Positions 27,002-36,593 of a stretch of 64,000 nt of DNA are shown piece by piece. The notes under the pieces were generated by a model. That model had not been told where the DNA came from. It searched no databases and saw nothing but the letters and a program-made list of their open reading frames with translations. Source of the stretch: Parvimonas sp015257355 (GTDB taxonomy: Bacteria > Bacillota > Clostridia > Tissierellales > Peptoniphilaceae); NCBI RefSeq assembly GCF_050262165.1, contig NZ_CP189844.1; one strand, 5' to 3'. The translations under genes and the position numbers were made by a program. The stretch's first letter is position 1. Each line of letters starts with the position of its first letter.

Positions 27002-27031
27002 AACCGAGTTAAATACAACTCGGTTTTTTTA
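27002..27031. terminator. bidirectional terminator between mscL and methyltransferase
   Basis: Stem AACCGAGTT/AACTCGGTT, 6-base loop, with A run on the left and T run on the right. Serves the convergent genes. Confidence 0.88.
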
Positions 27032-27032
27032 A

Positions 27033-27647
27033 TTACATTTGTTTTTCACATATTCCTTCCATTAAGAAAATTTTAAAATCAATCTCCTTACTTCTTCCAT
27101 TCCATACAATCTCATAGTTTTTCGGAATAAATGATGCTCTTTTAAAATAATTTTCCATTTCTTCTCTTGAAAATCCGTCATGCCCGTCAAAGTTTGGAAA
27201 ATCCTTATGAAAATCAGGAGAAACTGTATCCAAATCCATTATGATTATTTTTCCATTTTCTTTTAAATGCTCTTTTAACAATTTAAGCTCAGCATCAATA
27301 TCAACAATATGATGAAAAGCTGTTAAACTGTAAATTATATCGTATTTTTCTTTCGAATTTTCTAAGAAAATTTCATCATTTATACTGATGTTTTCTATTT
27401 TCATTTCATTTATTCTATTTATAGACTCTTCCCTCATCTTTAAAGATGTATCAATACAATCTATTCTTTTTAAATCCTTAGATAATAAAGTTGCAAGAAG
27501 TCCATCTCCAGAACCTATTTCAAGAGCTGTTTTATCTTTCAAATTTTCTCCTAAATATTTAAACATTTTTTCGTATATGGTAAAAGTTCTATTTTTCCTA
27601 TCTTTCGTGTTCCAAACTTTAGCAACTTCATCAAAATAATTACTCAT
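27033..27647 (-). CDS. class I SAM-dependent methyltransferase
   Basis: A 204-residue soluble protein. The SAM-binding motif is ALEIGSGDGLLATLLSK (about 39-55), the acidic strand end is IDCIDTS (about 61-67), and YDIIYSLTAFHHI (about 105) is motif IV of small-molecule methyltransferases. Substrate not predictable. It converges on mscL and is followed upstream by another methyltransferase-like gene. Confidence 0.85.
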   Translation of the reverse strand: MSNYFDEVAKVWNTKDRKNRTFTIYEKMFKYLGENLKDKTALEIGSGDGLLATLLSKDLKRIDCIDTSLKMREESINRINEMKIENISINDEIFLENSKEKYDIIYSLTAFHHIVDIDAELKLLKEHLKENGKIIIMDLDTVSPDFHKDFPNFDGHDGFSREEMENYFKRASFIPKNYEIVWNGRSKEIDFKIFLMEGICEKQM

Positions 27648-27675
27648 ACTACCCCCTATTTATATAGTAAATTAA

Positions 27676-28165
27676 TCAAGATTTTCTAGGAAACCATGGG
27701 ATACATCTATTTGTTCTCTTACAATATTCAAGATATTCCACGCCAAAAATATTTTTAAGCCATATTTCCTCTGTGTTTTTTACTAAAATCGTTAAAATAA
27801 TCCAGTAAATTGGAATTGTAATTAAAAAGTAAAGATTATTGAAAAAGAAAGCAAATCCCCCAACAAAGAAACATAAAAGCTGAATAAATCGGATTTCTTA
27901 CAATCGCAAAAACTCCTGTAGTTACCAACTTTAGTTCCTTTATGTTCTTAGAAATTCTTGAATTAACAACTGCAGAAATCCAAAGTCCAATACCTATAAA
28001 TATACATAATATGCCTATAATCATAAAAGGAATTTTCAAAAAGAAAATCTCTCCATTTTTAAAATAACCATTATTTTGTAAAAATATTAATAAAATAGTT
28101 ATAGAAATAATAATTCCTACATATAAAGGACCGATTCCAAAAACTGATAATTTTTCTTTTTTCAT
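27676..28165 (-). CDS. isoprenylcysteine-methyltransferase-like membrane protein, frameshifted
   Basis: An integral membrane protein with at least four helices. KLVTTGVFAIVRNPIYSAFM (about 78-97) is the hallmark of the ICMT/PEMT-like family (GxYxxVRHPxY). In the reading frame it stops at 27836. In another frame the end is GFAFFFNNLYFLITIPIYWI to NIFGVEYLEYCKRTNRCIPW and FPRKS at 27676, which is the family's usual C-terminus (EYxxYxxRxxRxxP). One G is extra in a five-G run at about 27857. Confidence 0.8.
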
Positions 28166-28303
28166 ATTTTACTCCTTAATTAAAAACCAAAAACAATCAA
28201 CTTAAATATATCACAATTGCAAAACAATATCAATATTAAATTAATAACTAAATGTATCGTAGATACATAAATAAATCAAACACCTTTTAATTTTGCATAA
28301 AAA

Positions 28304-28333
28304 AAGAATGTCCATATTTCTATAAACATTCTT
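28304..28333 (-). terminator. terminator of rny
   Basis: Stem AAGAATGT/ACATTCTT with a 14-base loop and T run on the minus strand, about 20 bases after rny. Confidence 0.7.
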
Positions 28334-28351
28334 GTTTTCAAATTTAAAAAA

Positions 28352-29887
28352 CTATTTAGCGTAATCAACAACTCTTGTTTCCCTAATTAAATTTACTTTA
28401 ATTGTTCCAGGATACTCAAGTTCTTCTTGTATTTTCTTAATAATTTCTTTTGAAGTCAATAACATCTTATCTTCGTCAATAACTTCTGGTTTAACCATTA
28501 CTCTTATTTCACGTCCTGCTTGAATTGCAAAAGATTTTTCAACACCGTCAAATGAATTTGCAATTTCTTCAAGATTTTCCAAACGCTTGATATAATTTTC
28601 AACAGACTCACGTCTTGCACCTGGTTTTGCAGCTGAAATAGCATCCGCAGCTTGTACCAAAAGTGCCTCAACAGTTTCTGGTTCAACATCATTATGATGT
28701 GCCTCAATACAATGTAGAACTTCACGTTTTTCTTTGTATTTCTTAGCCATTTGAACACCAAGTTCAACATGGTTTCCTTCCATTTCGTGATCTATAGCCT
28801 TACCTATATCGTGTAATAGACCACCTCTCTTAGCAATTTTAACATCAGCTCCAATATCTGCAGCTAACATTCCAGCTAAGTGTGCAACTTCTATAGAATG
28901 TTTTAAAACATTTTGTCCATAAGAAGTTCTGTACTTTAGTCTTCCTAAAAGTTTAATAAGTTCAGGATGAAGTCCATGAATATTAGTTTGATCACAAGCG
29001 TCTTCCCCTGCAATTCTAATACTATTTTCAACTTCCTGTCTTGATTTTTCAATCATTTCTTCGATTCTTGTAGGGTGGATTCTTCCGTCATTAATCAATT
29101 TTTCAAGAGCAAGTCTTGCAATTTCTCTTCTAACTGGGTCAAAAGAAGATAAAACAACTGCTTCTGGAGTATCGTCAATAATCAAATCAACTCCTGTTAA
29201 ACTTTCAAATGTTCTAATATTTCTTCCTTCTCTACCAATAATTCTACCCTTCATTTCATCATTTGGTAAATTTACAACACTAACTGTAGATTCAGCAACA
29301 TGATCTGCTGCATATCTTTGGATAGCTGTTCCAATAATATATCTAGCATTTTTTTTTGCATTATCTTTAGCATTTTGTTCAATTTCTCTAATGATATTTG
29401 CAGCATCTTTTATACTTTCTTGTCTAACTTCTTCAAGTATAATTTCTTTAGCTTCTTCAGATGATATATTGGCAACTCTTTCTAACTCTTCTTTTTGTTT
29501 TTCAACTAATTTTTCGATTTCAGATTCTCTAATTTCTAAATCTTTTAATTCTTTATTTAAACGCTCATTCTTCTTATCTAAATTTTCATTTTTCTTATCT
29601 AAATTTTCTTCTTTAGCAATTAAACGACGTTCCAATTTTTGAATTTCATTTCTTCTTTCTCTGTTTTCTTTATCGCTTTCTTGTTTAATTCTATGCGCTT
29701 CTTCCTTAGCTTCAACTAATTTTTCTTTTTTCTTTGTTTCAGCTTCTTTTATCGCATCTTCAACAATTTTTTTAGCATGATTTTCAGCACCATTAATAAG
29801 TTTTTCTGATGTAAATCTTCTAAAAACATATCCAATAATAGCACCTGCTATTAAAAAAACAGGAAGTAATATAAATTCTTTTGGCAT
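28352..29887 (-). CDS. rny: ribonuclease Y
   Basis: Membrane-bound endoribonuclease that starts mRNA decay. The 511 residues have an N-terminal membrane anchor (about 5-24), a long charged coiled coil (30-190), a KH domain (MKGRIIGREGRNIRTFE, about 213) and an HD domain (LLHDIGKAIDHEMEGNHVELG, about 357). Length and order are standard. Monocistronic, with GGAGGTG upstream. Confidence 0.97.
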   Translation of the reverse strand: MPKEFILLPVFLIAGAIIGYVFRRFTSEKLINGAENHAKKIVEDAIKEAETKKKEKLVEAKEEAHRIKQESDKENRERRNEIQKLERRLIAKEENLDKKNENLDKKNERLNKELKDLEIRESEIEKLVEKQKEELERVANISSEEAKEIILEEVRQESIKDAANIIREIEQNAKDNAKKNARYIIGTAIQRYAADHVAESTVSVVNLPNDEMKGRIIGREGRNIRTFESLTGVDLIIDDTPEAVVLSSFDPVRREIARLALEKLINDGRIHPTRIEEMIEKSRQEVENSIRIAGEDACDQTNIHGLHPELIKLLGRLKYRTSYGQNVLKHSIEVAHLAGMLAADIGADVKIAKRGGLLHDIGKAIDHEMEGNHVELGVQMAKKYKEKREVLHCIEAHHNDVEPETVEALLVQAADAISAAKPGARRESVENYIKRLENLEEIANSFDGVEKSFAIQAGREIRVMVKPEVIDEDKMLLTSKEIIKKIQEELEYPGTIKVNLIRETRVVDYAK

Positions 29888-30068
29888 TAGTCTTACACAC
29901 CTCCTTGTATTAAATTTTCAAGTTACAATTATCAATTCATTATTCCTTAAATTCATATGTGATTTCTCACAACTACTATTTTACAACTTTTTTGAAATTT
30001 TGTCAATTTAAAAAATCGCATAAATATGTATAAATGTTAGATTATATATCAGATTACTTGACAAAAAA

Positions 30069-30090
30069 AATGACGGCATAAACCGTCATT
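30069..30090 (-). terminator. terminator of the tyrS-udk-ybaK-mobA operon
   Basis: Stem AATGACGG/CCGTCATT, 6-base loop, followed by eight T on the minus strand, overlapping the end of the last gene. Confidence 0.85.
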
Positions 30091-30688
30091 AATCTTTTTT
30101 TATAGTCATTAATTTCTTTTTAAATTCTTCCAATTCCTTTATAGTATTTAAGTTTTCAAATATATTTTTCTTATCGAAATTTTTCCATTCTTCATATTTC
30201 AAAAACTTGAAATTGTTATCTTCAATAAATCTTACAAATTTTCGATTATCTTTAATCAATTCTTCTCTCAAACTTTCTTTTAAAGAATTTTTATAAATCC
30301 CATTCATAGGTAAAATTTTACCATTTTCTGAAAGACAAATTAATCCGTCAAAATTTTTTTCTAGTTTTGAAATCATAAATCTAATGAATTTCTCATCAAT
30401 ATTTGGCATATCACATGCAGTTAAAAACGAAAATTCACTTTCAGAATAACAAAGCCCGCTATGAAGTCCAGCCATTGGACCTTTTTTGTAAAAAATATCT
30501 CTAACAACTCTTACTTTTAAATCTTTGTAATGCTCTTTATCATTTGAAACAATAACTATATCATCAAAAATATTTTTCAAAACCTCAATTGAATTATGGA
30601 CTAAATACTTTTCTTCAATCTCAATATATTCTTTTGGAAAAGTCATTCTTACGGAATTACCCCCAGCAAGTATAATACAATTTATCAT
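30089..30688 (-). CDS. MobA-like nucleotidyltransferase
   Basis: A 199-residue NTP-transferase-fold protein. IILAGGNSVRMTFPKEY (about 5-21) is the nucleotide loop, where MobA has LAGGxSxRMGxDK, and FLTACDMPNI (about 107) carries the metal-binding Asp. It resembles molybdenum cofactor guanylyltransferase, but the usual G and K in the loop are changed and no other molybdopterin genes are nearby, so another substrate is possible. It begins at the ybaK end (shared base 30688), last gene of the operon. Confidence 0.7.
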   Translation of the reverse strand: MINCIILAGGNSVRMTFPKEYIEIEEKYLVHNSIEVLKNIFDDIVIVSNDKEHYKDLKVRVVRDIFYKKGPMAGLHSGLCYSESEFSFLTACDMPNIDEKFIRFMISKLEKNFDGLICLSENGKILPMNGIYKNSLKESLREELIKDNRKFVRFIEDNNFKFLKYEEWKNFDKKNIFENLNTIKELEEFKKKLMTIKKD

Positions 30689-31147
30689 TATTCTGCCACC
30701 AAATCAGCAAAATCAGCATCACAAAAATCTGCAAATTCAATAGGATTTACTATGATTGAATTTCTGACCTTTCCTGCACTTACAAGAAATTTTTCCATGT
30801 CTTTTGCTCTTATATCAAAAGTAGTTTTAAACTTTGTCTTCATTCCAACAGCTACAACCGCCATGGACATATCCAGTTAAAGGTTCTAAATCCTTTTGCA
30901 AAATCATTTTGATACTTTTTAGTTGAAAATGCTTACTTGCTTTTTTCAAATCCAAATGTGCGTCAATAGGAATAACACAGACATAATGATTTTTATCACT
31001 ACCCTCAAGAACAAGAGTCTTAAAGCATATATTTCTATCTATTCCAATTTCTTCAAATTCTTTGTCTTCTTCCCTAACTACAAATTGATATTGTATCTTT
31101 TGTCTATCTAATATTCTACATACATTAGTCTTGCTATTTTTTTTCAT
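30688..31147 (-). CDS. ybaK: Cys-tRNA(Pro) deacylase YbaK/EbsC, frameshifted
   Basis: Clears mischarged Cys-tRNA-Pro in trans. The N-terminal part has VCRILDRQKIQYQF and FKTLVLEGSDKNHYVCVIPI (about 45-62), then DLEPLTGYVHGGCS (about 87-100). The frame breaks at about 30850; the continuation VGMKTKFKTTFD and VSAGKVRNSIIVNPIEFADF is the YbaK C-terminus. Relatives read GGCSP(V/I)GMK, so the CCC of the proline codon appears reduced, two bases missing or net one extra. It overlaps udk by 14 bases. Confidence 0.87.
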
Positions 31148-31769
31148 GTTTATCCAAAAAAGTCTTTAAGTGTTGAACCAACATCTTTATTGCAGGAGTA
31201 TTTTCCCCACCACGAGGAATAATAATATCTGCATGTTTTTTGCTTGGCTCAATAAATTCCTCATGCATTGGTTTAACCGTATTTTGATATTGAGTTAAAA
31301 TACTTTCAAGACTTCTGCCTCTCTCTTTAGTATCTCTTAAAATTCTTCTGATAAGTCTTTCATCTGCATCTGTATCTACATAAACTTTTAAATCCATAAG
31401 TTCTCTAAGTTTAGAATCTTCTAAAATTAAAATACCTTCAACTATTATTACAGGCTTTGGATAAACTCTCATAGTTTCCTTACTTCTAGTATGAATTGTA
31501 AAATCATAAATAGGTAAATCTACTTCTTTACCTGATTTTAAAATTTTTACATCTTCAATTAGTTTAGAAGTTTCAAAAGACTTCGGATGATCATAATTCA
31601 GTTTCGCTCTTTCCTCTAAAGTCTTATCGTCATTTGGCCAATAATAAAAATCATGACTTATCATTACAATTTCATCTTTAAATTGTTTCTTTAACTTTTC
31701 AATAATTGTAGTCTTTCCAGAAGCAGAACCACCAGCAATACCTACAACATAAATATCATTTTTTTCCAT
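31134..31769 (-). CDS. udk: uridine kinase
   Basis: Phosphorylates uridine and cytidine in pyrimidine salvage. The 211 residues carry the Walker A motif GIAGGSASGKTTIIEKL (about 11-27), HDFYYWPND, YDHPKSFE (substrate loop) and the RRILRDTKERGRS lid. Length is standard. It lies 9 bases after tyrS and overlaps ybaK, so it belongs to the tyrS operon. Confidence 0.95.
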   Translation of the reverse strand: MEKNDIYVVGIAGGSASGKTTIIEKLKKQFKDEIVMISHDFYYWPNDDKTLEERAKLNYDHPKSFETSKLIEDVKILKSGKEVDLPIYDFTIHTRSKETMRVYPKPVIIVEGILILEDSKLRELMDLKVYVDTDADERLIRRILRDTKERGRSLESILTQYQNTVKPMHEEFIEPSKKHADIIIPRGGENTPAIKMLVQHLKTFLDKHEKK

Positions 31770-31778
31770 TGAAAACTC

Positions 31779-33005
31779 CTATAAAGCAATTACTCTGTGA
31801 TAGATTTTTTTACCTTTTTTTATTACAATTTCTTCTAAATTAAGAGAAACTTTTAAATTTGTATCAGTGATTTTTTCTCCGTTTAAAGAAATACCACCTT
31901 GTTCAATAAGTCTTCTAGCTTCTCCATTAGACTTTGAAATTCCACAAGTTCTAATTAAATCTAGAATTCCTATCTCTTCATTTTCAAAATCTGCTTTATT
32001 GATTTCAGTTGAAGGCATATTTTCGTCTAAAAGCTCTCCACTAAATAAAGCCCTAGCAGTTTCTAATGCTTTTTTAGCCTTTTCTTCGCCATGAATAATC
32101 TTAGTTACTTCAAAAGCTAAAACTTCTTTTGCTTCATTAATTCTTTCGTCTTTATATTTACCTAATTCTCTACATTTTTCAGTTGGCAAGAAAGTAAGCA
32201 TTAGTAAGAATTTTTCAACATCCCTATCATCAACATTTCTCATATATTGGAAAAGTTCGTATGGAGAAGTCTTTTCTTCATCTAACCATACTGCTCCTTT
32301 TTGAGATTTTCCCATTTTAACTCCATCAGCTGTTGTTAAAAGTTTAAAAGTCATAGCATAAACCTTATCTTGTTCAAGCTTTCTTACTAAATCATATCCA
32401 CCAAGGATATTACTCCATTGATCAGAACCACCTAATTGTAATTTACAACCATGTTTTCTGTATAGGTATAAGAAGTCATAACTTTGCATTAACATATATG
32501 AAAATTCAAAGAATGTAAGACCTTTTTCCATTCTATTCTTATACGCATCACAAGTAAGCATTTTATTAACACTAAAATGCACTCCAACTTCTTTCATAAA
32601 TCTTATAAAATTTAAGTCTAAAAGCCAGTCTTTGTTATTTTCAATAATTGCATTACCATCTGAAAAATCAATAAATCTAGAAAGTTGTTCAAAAAATCTT
32701 TGTGCATTATGATTGATTTGTTCTTCAGTCATTACCATTCTCATATCACTTCTACCAGAAGGATCTCCAATCATTGTAGTTCCCCCACCTAAAAGAGCGA
32801 TTGGAATATGTCCATAATTTTGCATTCTCTTCATAACCATGATTTGAATAAAATGACCTATAGTTAAACTATCCGCTGTCGCATCAAAACCTACATAGAA
32901 TTTTACTCTCTCTTTAGATAATAGCTCTTTTAATTCTTCTTCATAAGTAGCTTGTTCAAAGTAACCTCTATCAACAAGCTCTTCAAAAATATTTTTGTAT
33001 TCCAT
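31779..33005 (-). CDS. tyrS: tyrosyl-tRNA synthetase
   Basis: Charges tRNA-Tyr. In the 408 residues, the HIGH motif is TIGHF in GFDATADSLTIGHFIQ (about 39-54), tyrosine-binding YMLMQSYDF and GGSDQWSN lie centrally, KMGKS (about 230) is the KMSKS loop, and an S4-like RNA-binding domain ends the protein (SNGEARRLIEQGGISLNGEK). Intact. First gene after a T-box leader; TAGGAGG precedes the ATG. Confidence 0.97.
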   Translation of the reverse strand: MEYKNIFEELVDRGYFEQATYEEELKELLSKERVKFYVGFDATADSLTIGHFIQIMVMKRMQNYGHIPIALLGGGTTMIGDPSGRSDMRMVMTEEQINHNAQRFFEQLSRFIDFSDGNAIIENNKDWLLDLNFIRFMKEVGVHFSVNKMLTCDAYKNRMEKGLTFFEFSYMLMQSYDFLYLYRKHGCKLQLGGSDQWSNILGGYDLVRKLEQDKVYAMTFKLLTTADGVKMGKSQKGAVWLDEEKTSPYELFQYMRNVDDRDVEKFLLMLTFLPTEKCRELGKYKDERINEAKEVLAFEVTKIIHGEEKAKKALETARALFSGELLDENMPSTEINKADFENEEIGILDLIRTCGISKSNGEARRLIEQGGISLNGEKITDTNLKVSLNLEEIVIKKGKKIYHRVIAL

Positions 33006-33019
33006 AAAATCCTCCTATA

Positions 33020-33150
33020 AAAAAAGACCTAAAACAATGAAAGGACGACTTATCGTGGTACCACCTTTCTTCGCATAGGCCTCATAATGTTTAAGCACAA
33101 TCACTTCTGAACTCCTGTGTTGTAAGCACAATCAACGCTCAATATTAAAT
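33020..33150 (-). ncRNA. short T-box leader of tyrS
   Basis: The T-box core AAAGGTGGTACCACGA (33053-33068) sits in an antiterminator GAAAGG...CCTTTC, followed by a T run before tyrS. The upstream part is unusually short for a full stem I. A UAC tyrosine codon (33122-33124) is a candidate specifier. The sequence AAGCACAATCA occurs twice (33093-33103, 33125-33135), suggesting rearrangement or a compact fold. Tyrosine control is inferred from the gene. Confidence 0.75.
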
Positions 33151-33188
33151 ATAGAAATAATTATATATAAAAAAGTTAAAAAAGTCAA

Positions 33189-33854
33189 CTACATTTCAAT
33201 CTTTCTAACTCTTTCATCATCAAAAATCAAATCTTCTAAATGTTCTCTTTCAAAGTCAGCAGGAACAAAAGTGTAAAATCTTACAATAACAGTTCTACTC
33301 TTCTTTATAATTTCAACATTTTGAATTTCAAGTTTAAATCTTTCCAAACAATTTCTTATCTCTCTAATAGTATTAAAACTATCTTCTAGACTGATTTCAA
33401 AAGTAATAGTCAAATGGTCTTTACTTAAAAAAGTATCCTTATGCATCAAAATTTGAATAATTACAATTAGAAGTGTTCCAAAAATAGCAACAGCATAAAG
33501 CCCTGCTCCCATTGCAAGTCCAATTCCAGCAGTAGCCCAAATACCAGCAGCAGTTGTAAGACCATTTACAGCATTATTCTTTATAAAAATAAGACCAGTA
33601 CCTAAAAAACCAATCCCTGATACAACTTGTGCTGCAACACGTGCTGCATCATATTCAACTATATCAAAAAATCCATATTTAGATACTATCATCATAAGTG
33701 CAGATGCTAATGAAACGATTGCGTGAGTCCTAATACCTGCACCTTTGTTTCTGCTCTTTCTTTCAAAACCTATTATTACTCCCATTACAGTTGCAAGAAC
33801 CATTTTTATTAAAAATTCAAAATTTTGATAAAACATAACCATATCTATTTTCAT
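33189..33854 (-). CDS. MgtC/SapB-family membrane protein
   Basis: A 221-residue protein with four or five hydrophobic segments in the first 135 residues (VLATVMGVIIGFERK, GIRTHAIVSLASALMM, RVAAQVVSGIGFLGTGLIF), the conserved MgtC core. It ends in a C-terminal ACT-like cytoplasmic domain (about 140-221). Family members aid growth in low magnesium or modulate the ATP synthase in other bacteria. Single gene upstream of the tyrS leader. Confidence 0.9.
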   Translation of the reverse strand: MKIDMVMFYQNFEFLIKMVLATVMGVIIGFERKSRNKGAGIRTHAIVSLASALMMIVSKYGFFDIVEYDAARVAAQVVSGIGFLGTGLIFIKNNAVNGLTTAAGIWATAGIGLAMGAGLYAVAIFGTLLIVIIQILMHKDTFLSKDHLTITFEISLEDSFNTIREIRNCLERFKLEIQNVEIIKKSRTVIVRFYTFVPADFEREHLEDLIFDDERVRKIEM

Positions 33855-34077
33855 ATAATGCTCCTAAATTTATCTCATAAAATATCAAAATTAAATCTAA
33901 CTTATATTAATTATAAAATTAAATGCAAATCCAAATTTTTATTATACTAATATACTATAACTATATTATTATATCATATTTTTATAAAAATTATCAGTCT
34001 ATTCTTTACTATTTTTTATGTTATAATTAATTTATAGTATGAAAGCGTCAAAAATAATGTTGGAGGTACTCAATAAC

Positions 34078-34479
34078 ATGAAAAAATTTTTTGAAAAATG
34101 TTTTATATTTACTTTAGTCACATTAATTTTTTGTTCTTGTTCAGCAAAAGGAGTAAAAATAGAACAGATAAGCGGTAAATATTTCGTAACAAAAGAAAAA
34201 GCTTTTATTATTGAAAAAACTAAGGATAATGAAAGTTCATCAGATTCAAAAAAATATTACTTAGCTTTGTATGAAAAATCAGACTCTGGAAATGTTTGTG
34301 GCCTATATGAGAATGTAAAAATATCTGTGAAAGATGGTAAAGAACTTATTACTGCGGATAGATTGGATATTGATTTGGAAATAATAAATGACAAAATAAT
34401 AAAAGATACAAAAAATAATTTTGAGTATAAAGAATCTAAAATAAAAGATATATATTCAATTTTAAAATTAATTAAATAA
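34078..34479 (+). CDS. small putative lipoprotein of unknown function
   Basis: I start it at MKKFFEKCFIFTLVTLIFCSC (34078), after GGAGG; an ATG at 34039 in frame lacks a site and precedes that ribosome site. The hydrophobic segment ends in LIFCSC, a lipobox-like cysteine, so the 133-residue product is probably a membrane-anchored lipoprotein. The mature part is lysine-rich with beta-like pattern (GKYFVTKEKAFIIEK). No family recognised. One of few plus-strand genes here, convergent with the TcaA-like gene. Confidence 0.65.
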   Translation: MKKFFEKCFIFTLVTLIFCSCSAKGVKIEQISGKYFVTKEKAFIIEKTKDNESSSDSKKYYLALYEKSDSGNVCGLYENVKISVKDGKELITADRLDIDLEIINDKIIKDTKNNFEYKESKIKDIYSILKLIK

Positions 34480-34491
34480 AATAACAAAAAT

Positions 34492-34522
34492 AAAGCTCAT
34501 CTAATTAACTTAGATGAGCTTT
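34492..34522. terminator. terminator between lipoprotein and TcaA-like genes
   Basis: Thirteen-base-pair perfect stem AAAGCTCATCTAA/TTAGATGAGCTTT, 5-base loop, T run on the plus strand. Confidence 0.9.
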
Positions 34523-34543
34523 TTGTTAACTTGATTTATATTT

Positions 34544-36568
34544 TTATTTTGCAATCATATCTTTTGATATATCTACACTTTTTATATTAGTTCTAGTAAT
34601 AGTTCTAGTTGTGAAACCCCAAATATTACTGTACCAATTTTTCTTTTGTTTATCATATATAAAATGGAATCCAACTGTAGATTCTACAGGTGTTATTGAT
34701 GATAGTTGTGGTGGTTTGTTGTTTTGTGGATATGTTGTTTCTTGAACTAACAAATGTCCACCAATATACATTTCGTAAGTATCACCATATTCTCTAATAT
34801 CAAAAGAGTTAAGGTCAAACTCAACTGAAGGATAACCTCCAACATAATCTCTTCCATTGTTAATTAATGATTCAACTCTTTTAGTTTCTATTTCTAAAGA
34901 TGGATTTATCATAACAGTTAATAAACTTGCATCTTTCTTTCCTCTGGATTGAACATCTTCTCTCAATAACTGAATTGTTCTATTAATCGCTACATTTAAA
35001 AGTCTTTTATCTGTAAGAGAAGTACTTACATTTATTTTATTTTCTCCTTGATAAGTAACTCCATCAGAAATTGTATATCCCCAAGGCATTTTAGTTACTA
35101 CTTTTAAAATATCTCCAGATTTTATATTTGTTCCAGAAAGTTTATTAAACTCTTTTACAGTAAGTTCTGTATTTTTATCATTTACAAACAGAATACTGCT
35201 ATCATCTCTAGTTATAATCTTAAAGGAACTTTCTTTTGCATTTGTATCTAGTTTTTCAACCTCATTAGCAAGTTGATAATCTGTTCCAGCTCCATAAGAA
35301 ATAGTTGTTACATCAGAATTTTCACCATAAAAAAGAGAAACTTCTTCTTTTAATTTTACATTATTATCATAGTAAAAAACTGTATATTTTCCAGGGAATA
35401 ACTCATATTCTTTATCTGAAATAGCTTCTTCTTTTCCGTCTAATAGAATTGTAGTTTCTACATCATCATTCTTTTCAACTTTCAATTTTAGAGGATCTAA
35501 ATGAATTTTATAATCATCAAAAAGCCCTAAAACTTTTCCACTTTTTTGAAGTCTAATCGGTCTTGTACTCTTGTAATTACTATCTTTTTTCAAGTTTTCA
35601 GCATCTTCTTTAAGCCATTTTTCAACAGTTTTTAGTTTTGCTTCATCTCCCTCAAAAAGTGAAATAAGATATTCTGCTTGATTTTTATCTATAGTCTTAT
35701 CTTTAAAAACTATATTTGAAGTATAAAATCCAATTTTTTTGGATTCAACTCCCGCAAGAATATTTGGAAGTTTTACTTCAAGAGAATGATAAGCTTTAAG
35801 TCCAAAGAAACCAACAACTGAAAGCATTAAAACAATAGTACAAGCAAAGATAAGCTTTAAACCTTTAGGAATTTTAGGCATTTCATACTTATTAGTATCT
35901 TTTTTATCCTTTTCTTCCTTAACTTTTTCAACCTCTTTTAGTTTTTCAACTTCTTTTGGCTTTACAGCTTCTTTAGGTTTAGCTTTTTCTTTTCCTTTTT
36001 TCTTTTCTTCAGTTTTTACTTTTTCTTTTTTCTCTATAGTTTCTACGGCAGTAGCAACTACAACTTCCTTTTTTGGAGTTTCTTTTTCATTAACATCTAC
36101 ACTTTCAACAACTTCAGGTTTTTTCTCTTTGTGTTTTTCCTTATTCTTATTTTTAGTAGCTTTGCTACCCCTACGACGTCTTTCGTGTAGGGGAACAACA
36201 TTACCATAAATAAGTTGAAGTCTTTGTGTTTCTGTTAAAATTTCATCTTCTTCGTTATTTTCTTCTTTTTTCTCTTTTACTTCTTCAACTTTCTCTTTAG
36301 CCTTCTCACTTGATTTTGCCTTTTCTTCGTCAGTTGAAAAAGTATGGTCTTCCACTTCTGAATTGATAAGATGTGATTTAAAATCTAAGTCATCAACCTT
36401 TTCAATTTCTTTTTGGGATTCGAGAACAACTTCTTCAGAAATTTCTTTTTCGGAATAATCTTCTCGCCATTGAGAATAGTTGGATAAAATAGATTTATCA
36501 AATCCGCCTTCTGAAAAATTTGAAGAATTTTTTTCAATTTTATTCTTTTTCTTATTTTTCTTAGACAC
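34544..36568 (-). CDS. TcaA-like membrane protein with long charged N-terminus
   Basis: A 674-residue protein. Residues 1-230 are lysine/glutamate-rich and probably disordered, with repeated KEVEK/KPKE-like stretches. A single membrane helix follows (about 238-257), then an extracellular part with repeated beta domains (GKVLGLFDDYKIHL, LFPGKYTVFYYDN, and a C-terminal NTF2-like segment from about 540). This resembles TcaA/YvbJ of Gram-positives, linked to cell-wall antibiotic response. Unlike those, no N-terminal zinc-ribbon cysteines are present. Family call is from overall layout. Confidence 0.65.
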   Translation of the reverse strand: MSKKNKKKNKIEKNSSNFSEGGFDKSILSNYSQWREDYSEKEISEEVVLESQKEIEKVDDLDFKSHLINSEVEDHTFSTDEEKAKSSEKAKEKVEEVKEKKEENNEEDEILTETQRLQLIYGNVVPLHERRRRGSKATKNKNKEKHKEKKPEVVESVDVNEKETPKKEVVVATAVETIEKKEKVKTEEKKKGKEKAKPKEAVKPKEVEKLKEVEKVKEEKDKKDTNKYEMPKIPKGLKLIFACTIVLMLSVVGFFGLKAYHSLEVKLPNILAGVESKKIGFYTSNIVFKDKTIDKNQAEYLISLFEGDEAKLKTVEKWLKEDAENLKKDSNYKSTRPIRLQKSGKVLGLFDDYKIHLDPLKLKVEKNDDVETTILLDGKEEAISDKEYELFPGKYTVFYYDNNVKLKEEVSLFYGENSDVTTISYGAGTDYQLANEVEKLDTNAKESSFKIITRDDSSILFVNDKNTELTVKEFNKLSGTNIKSGDILKVVTKMPWGYTISDGVTYQGENKINVSTSLTDKRLLNVAINRTIQLLREDVQSRGKKDASLLTVMINPSLEIETKRVESLINNGRDYVGGYPSVEFDLNSFDIREYGDTYEMYIGGHLLVQETTYPQNNKPPQLSSITPVESTVGFHFIYDKQKKNWYSNIWGFTTRTITRTNIKSVDISKDMIAK

Positions 36569-36593
36569 GAAAAAAACCCTCCTTAAAATCTTT

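Noticed and set aside
31867..32094. Plus-strand frame inside tyrS
   Set aside because: Antisense shadow of an intact, clearly identified gene.
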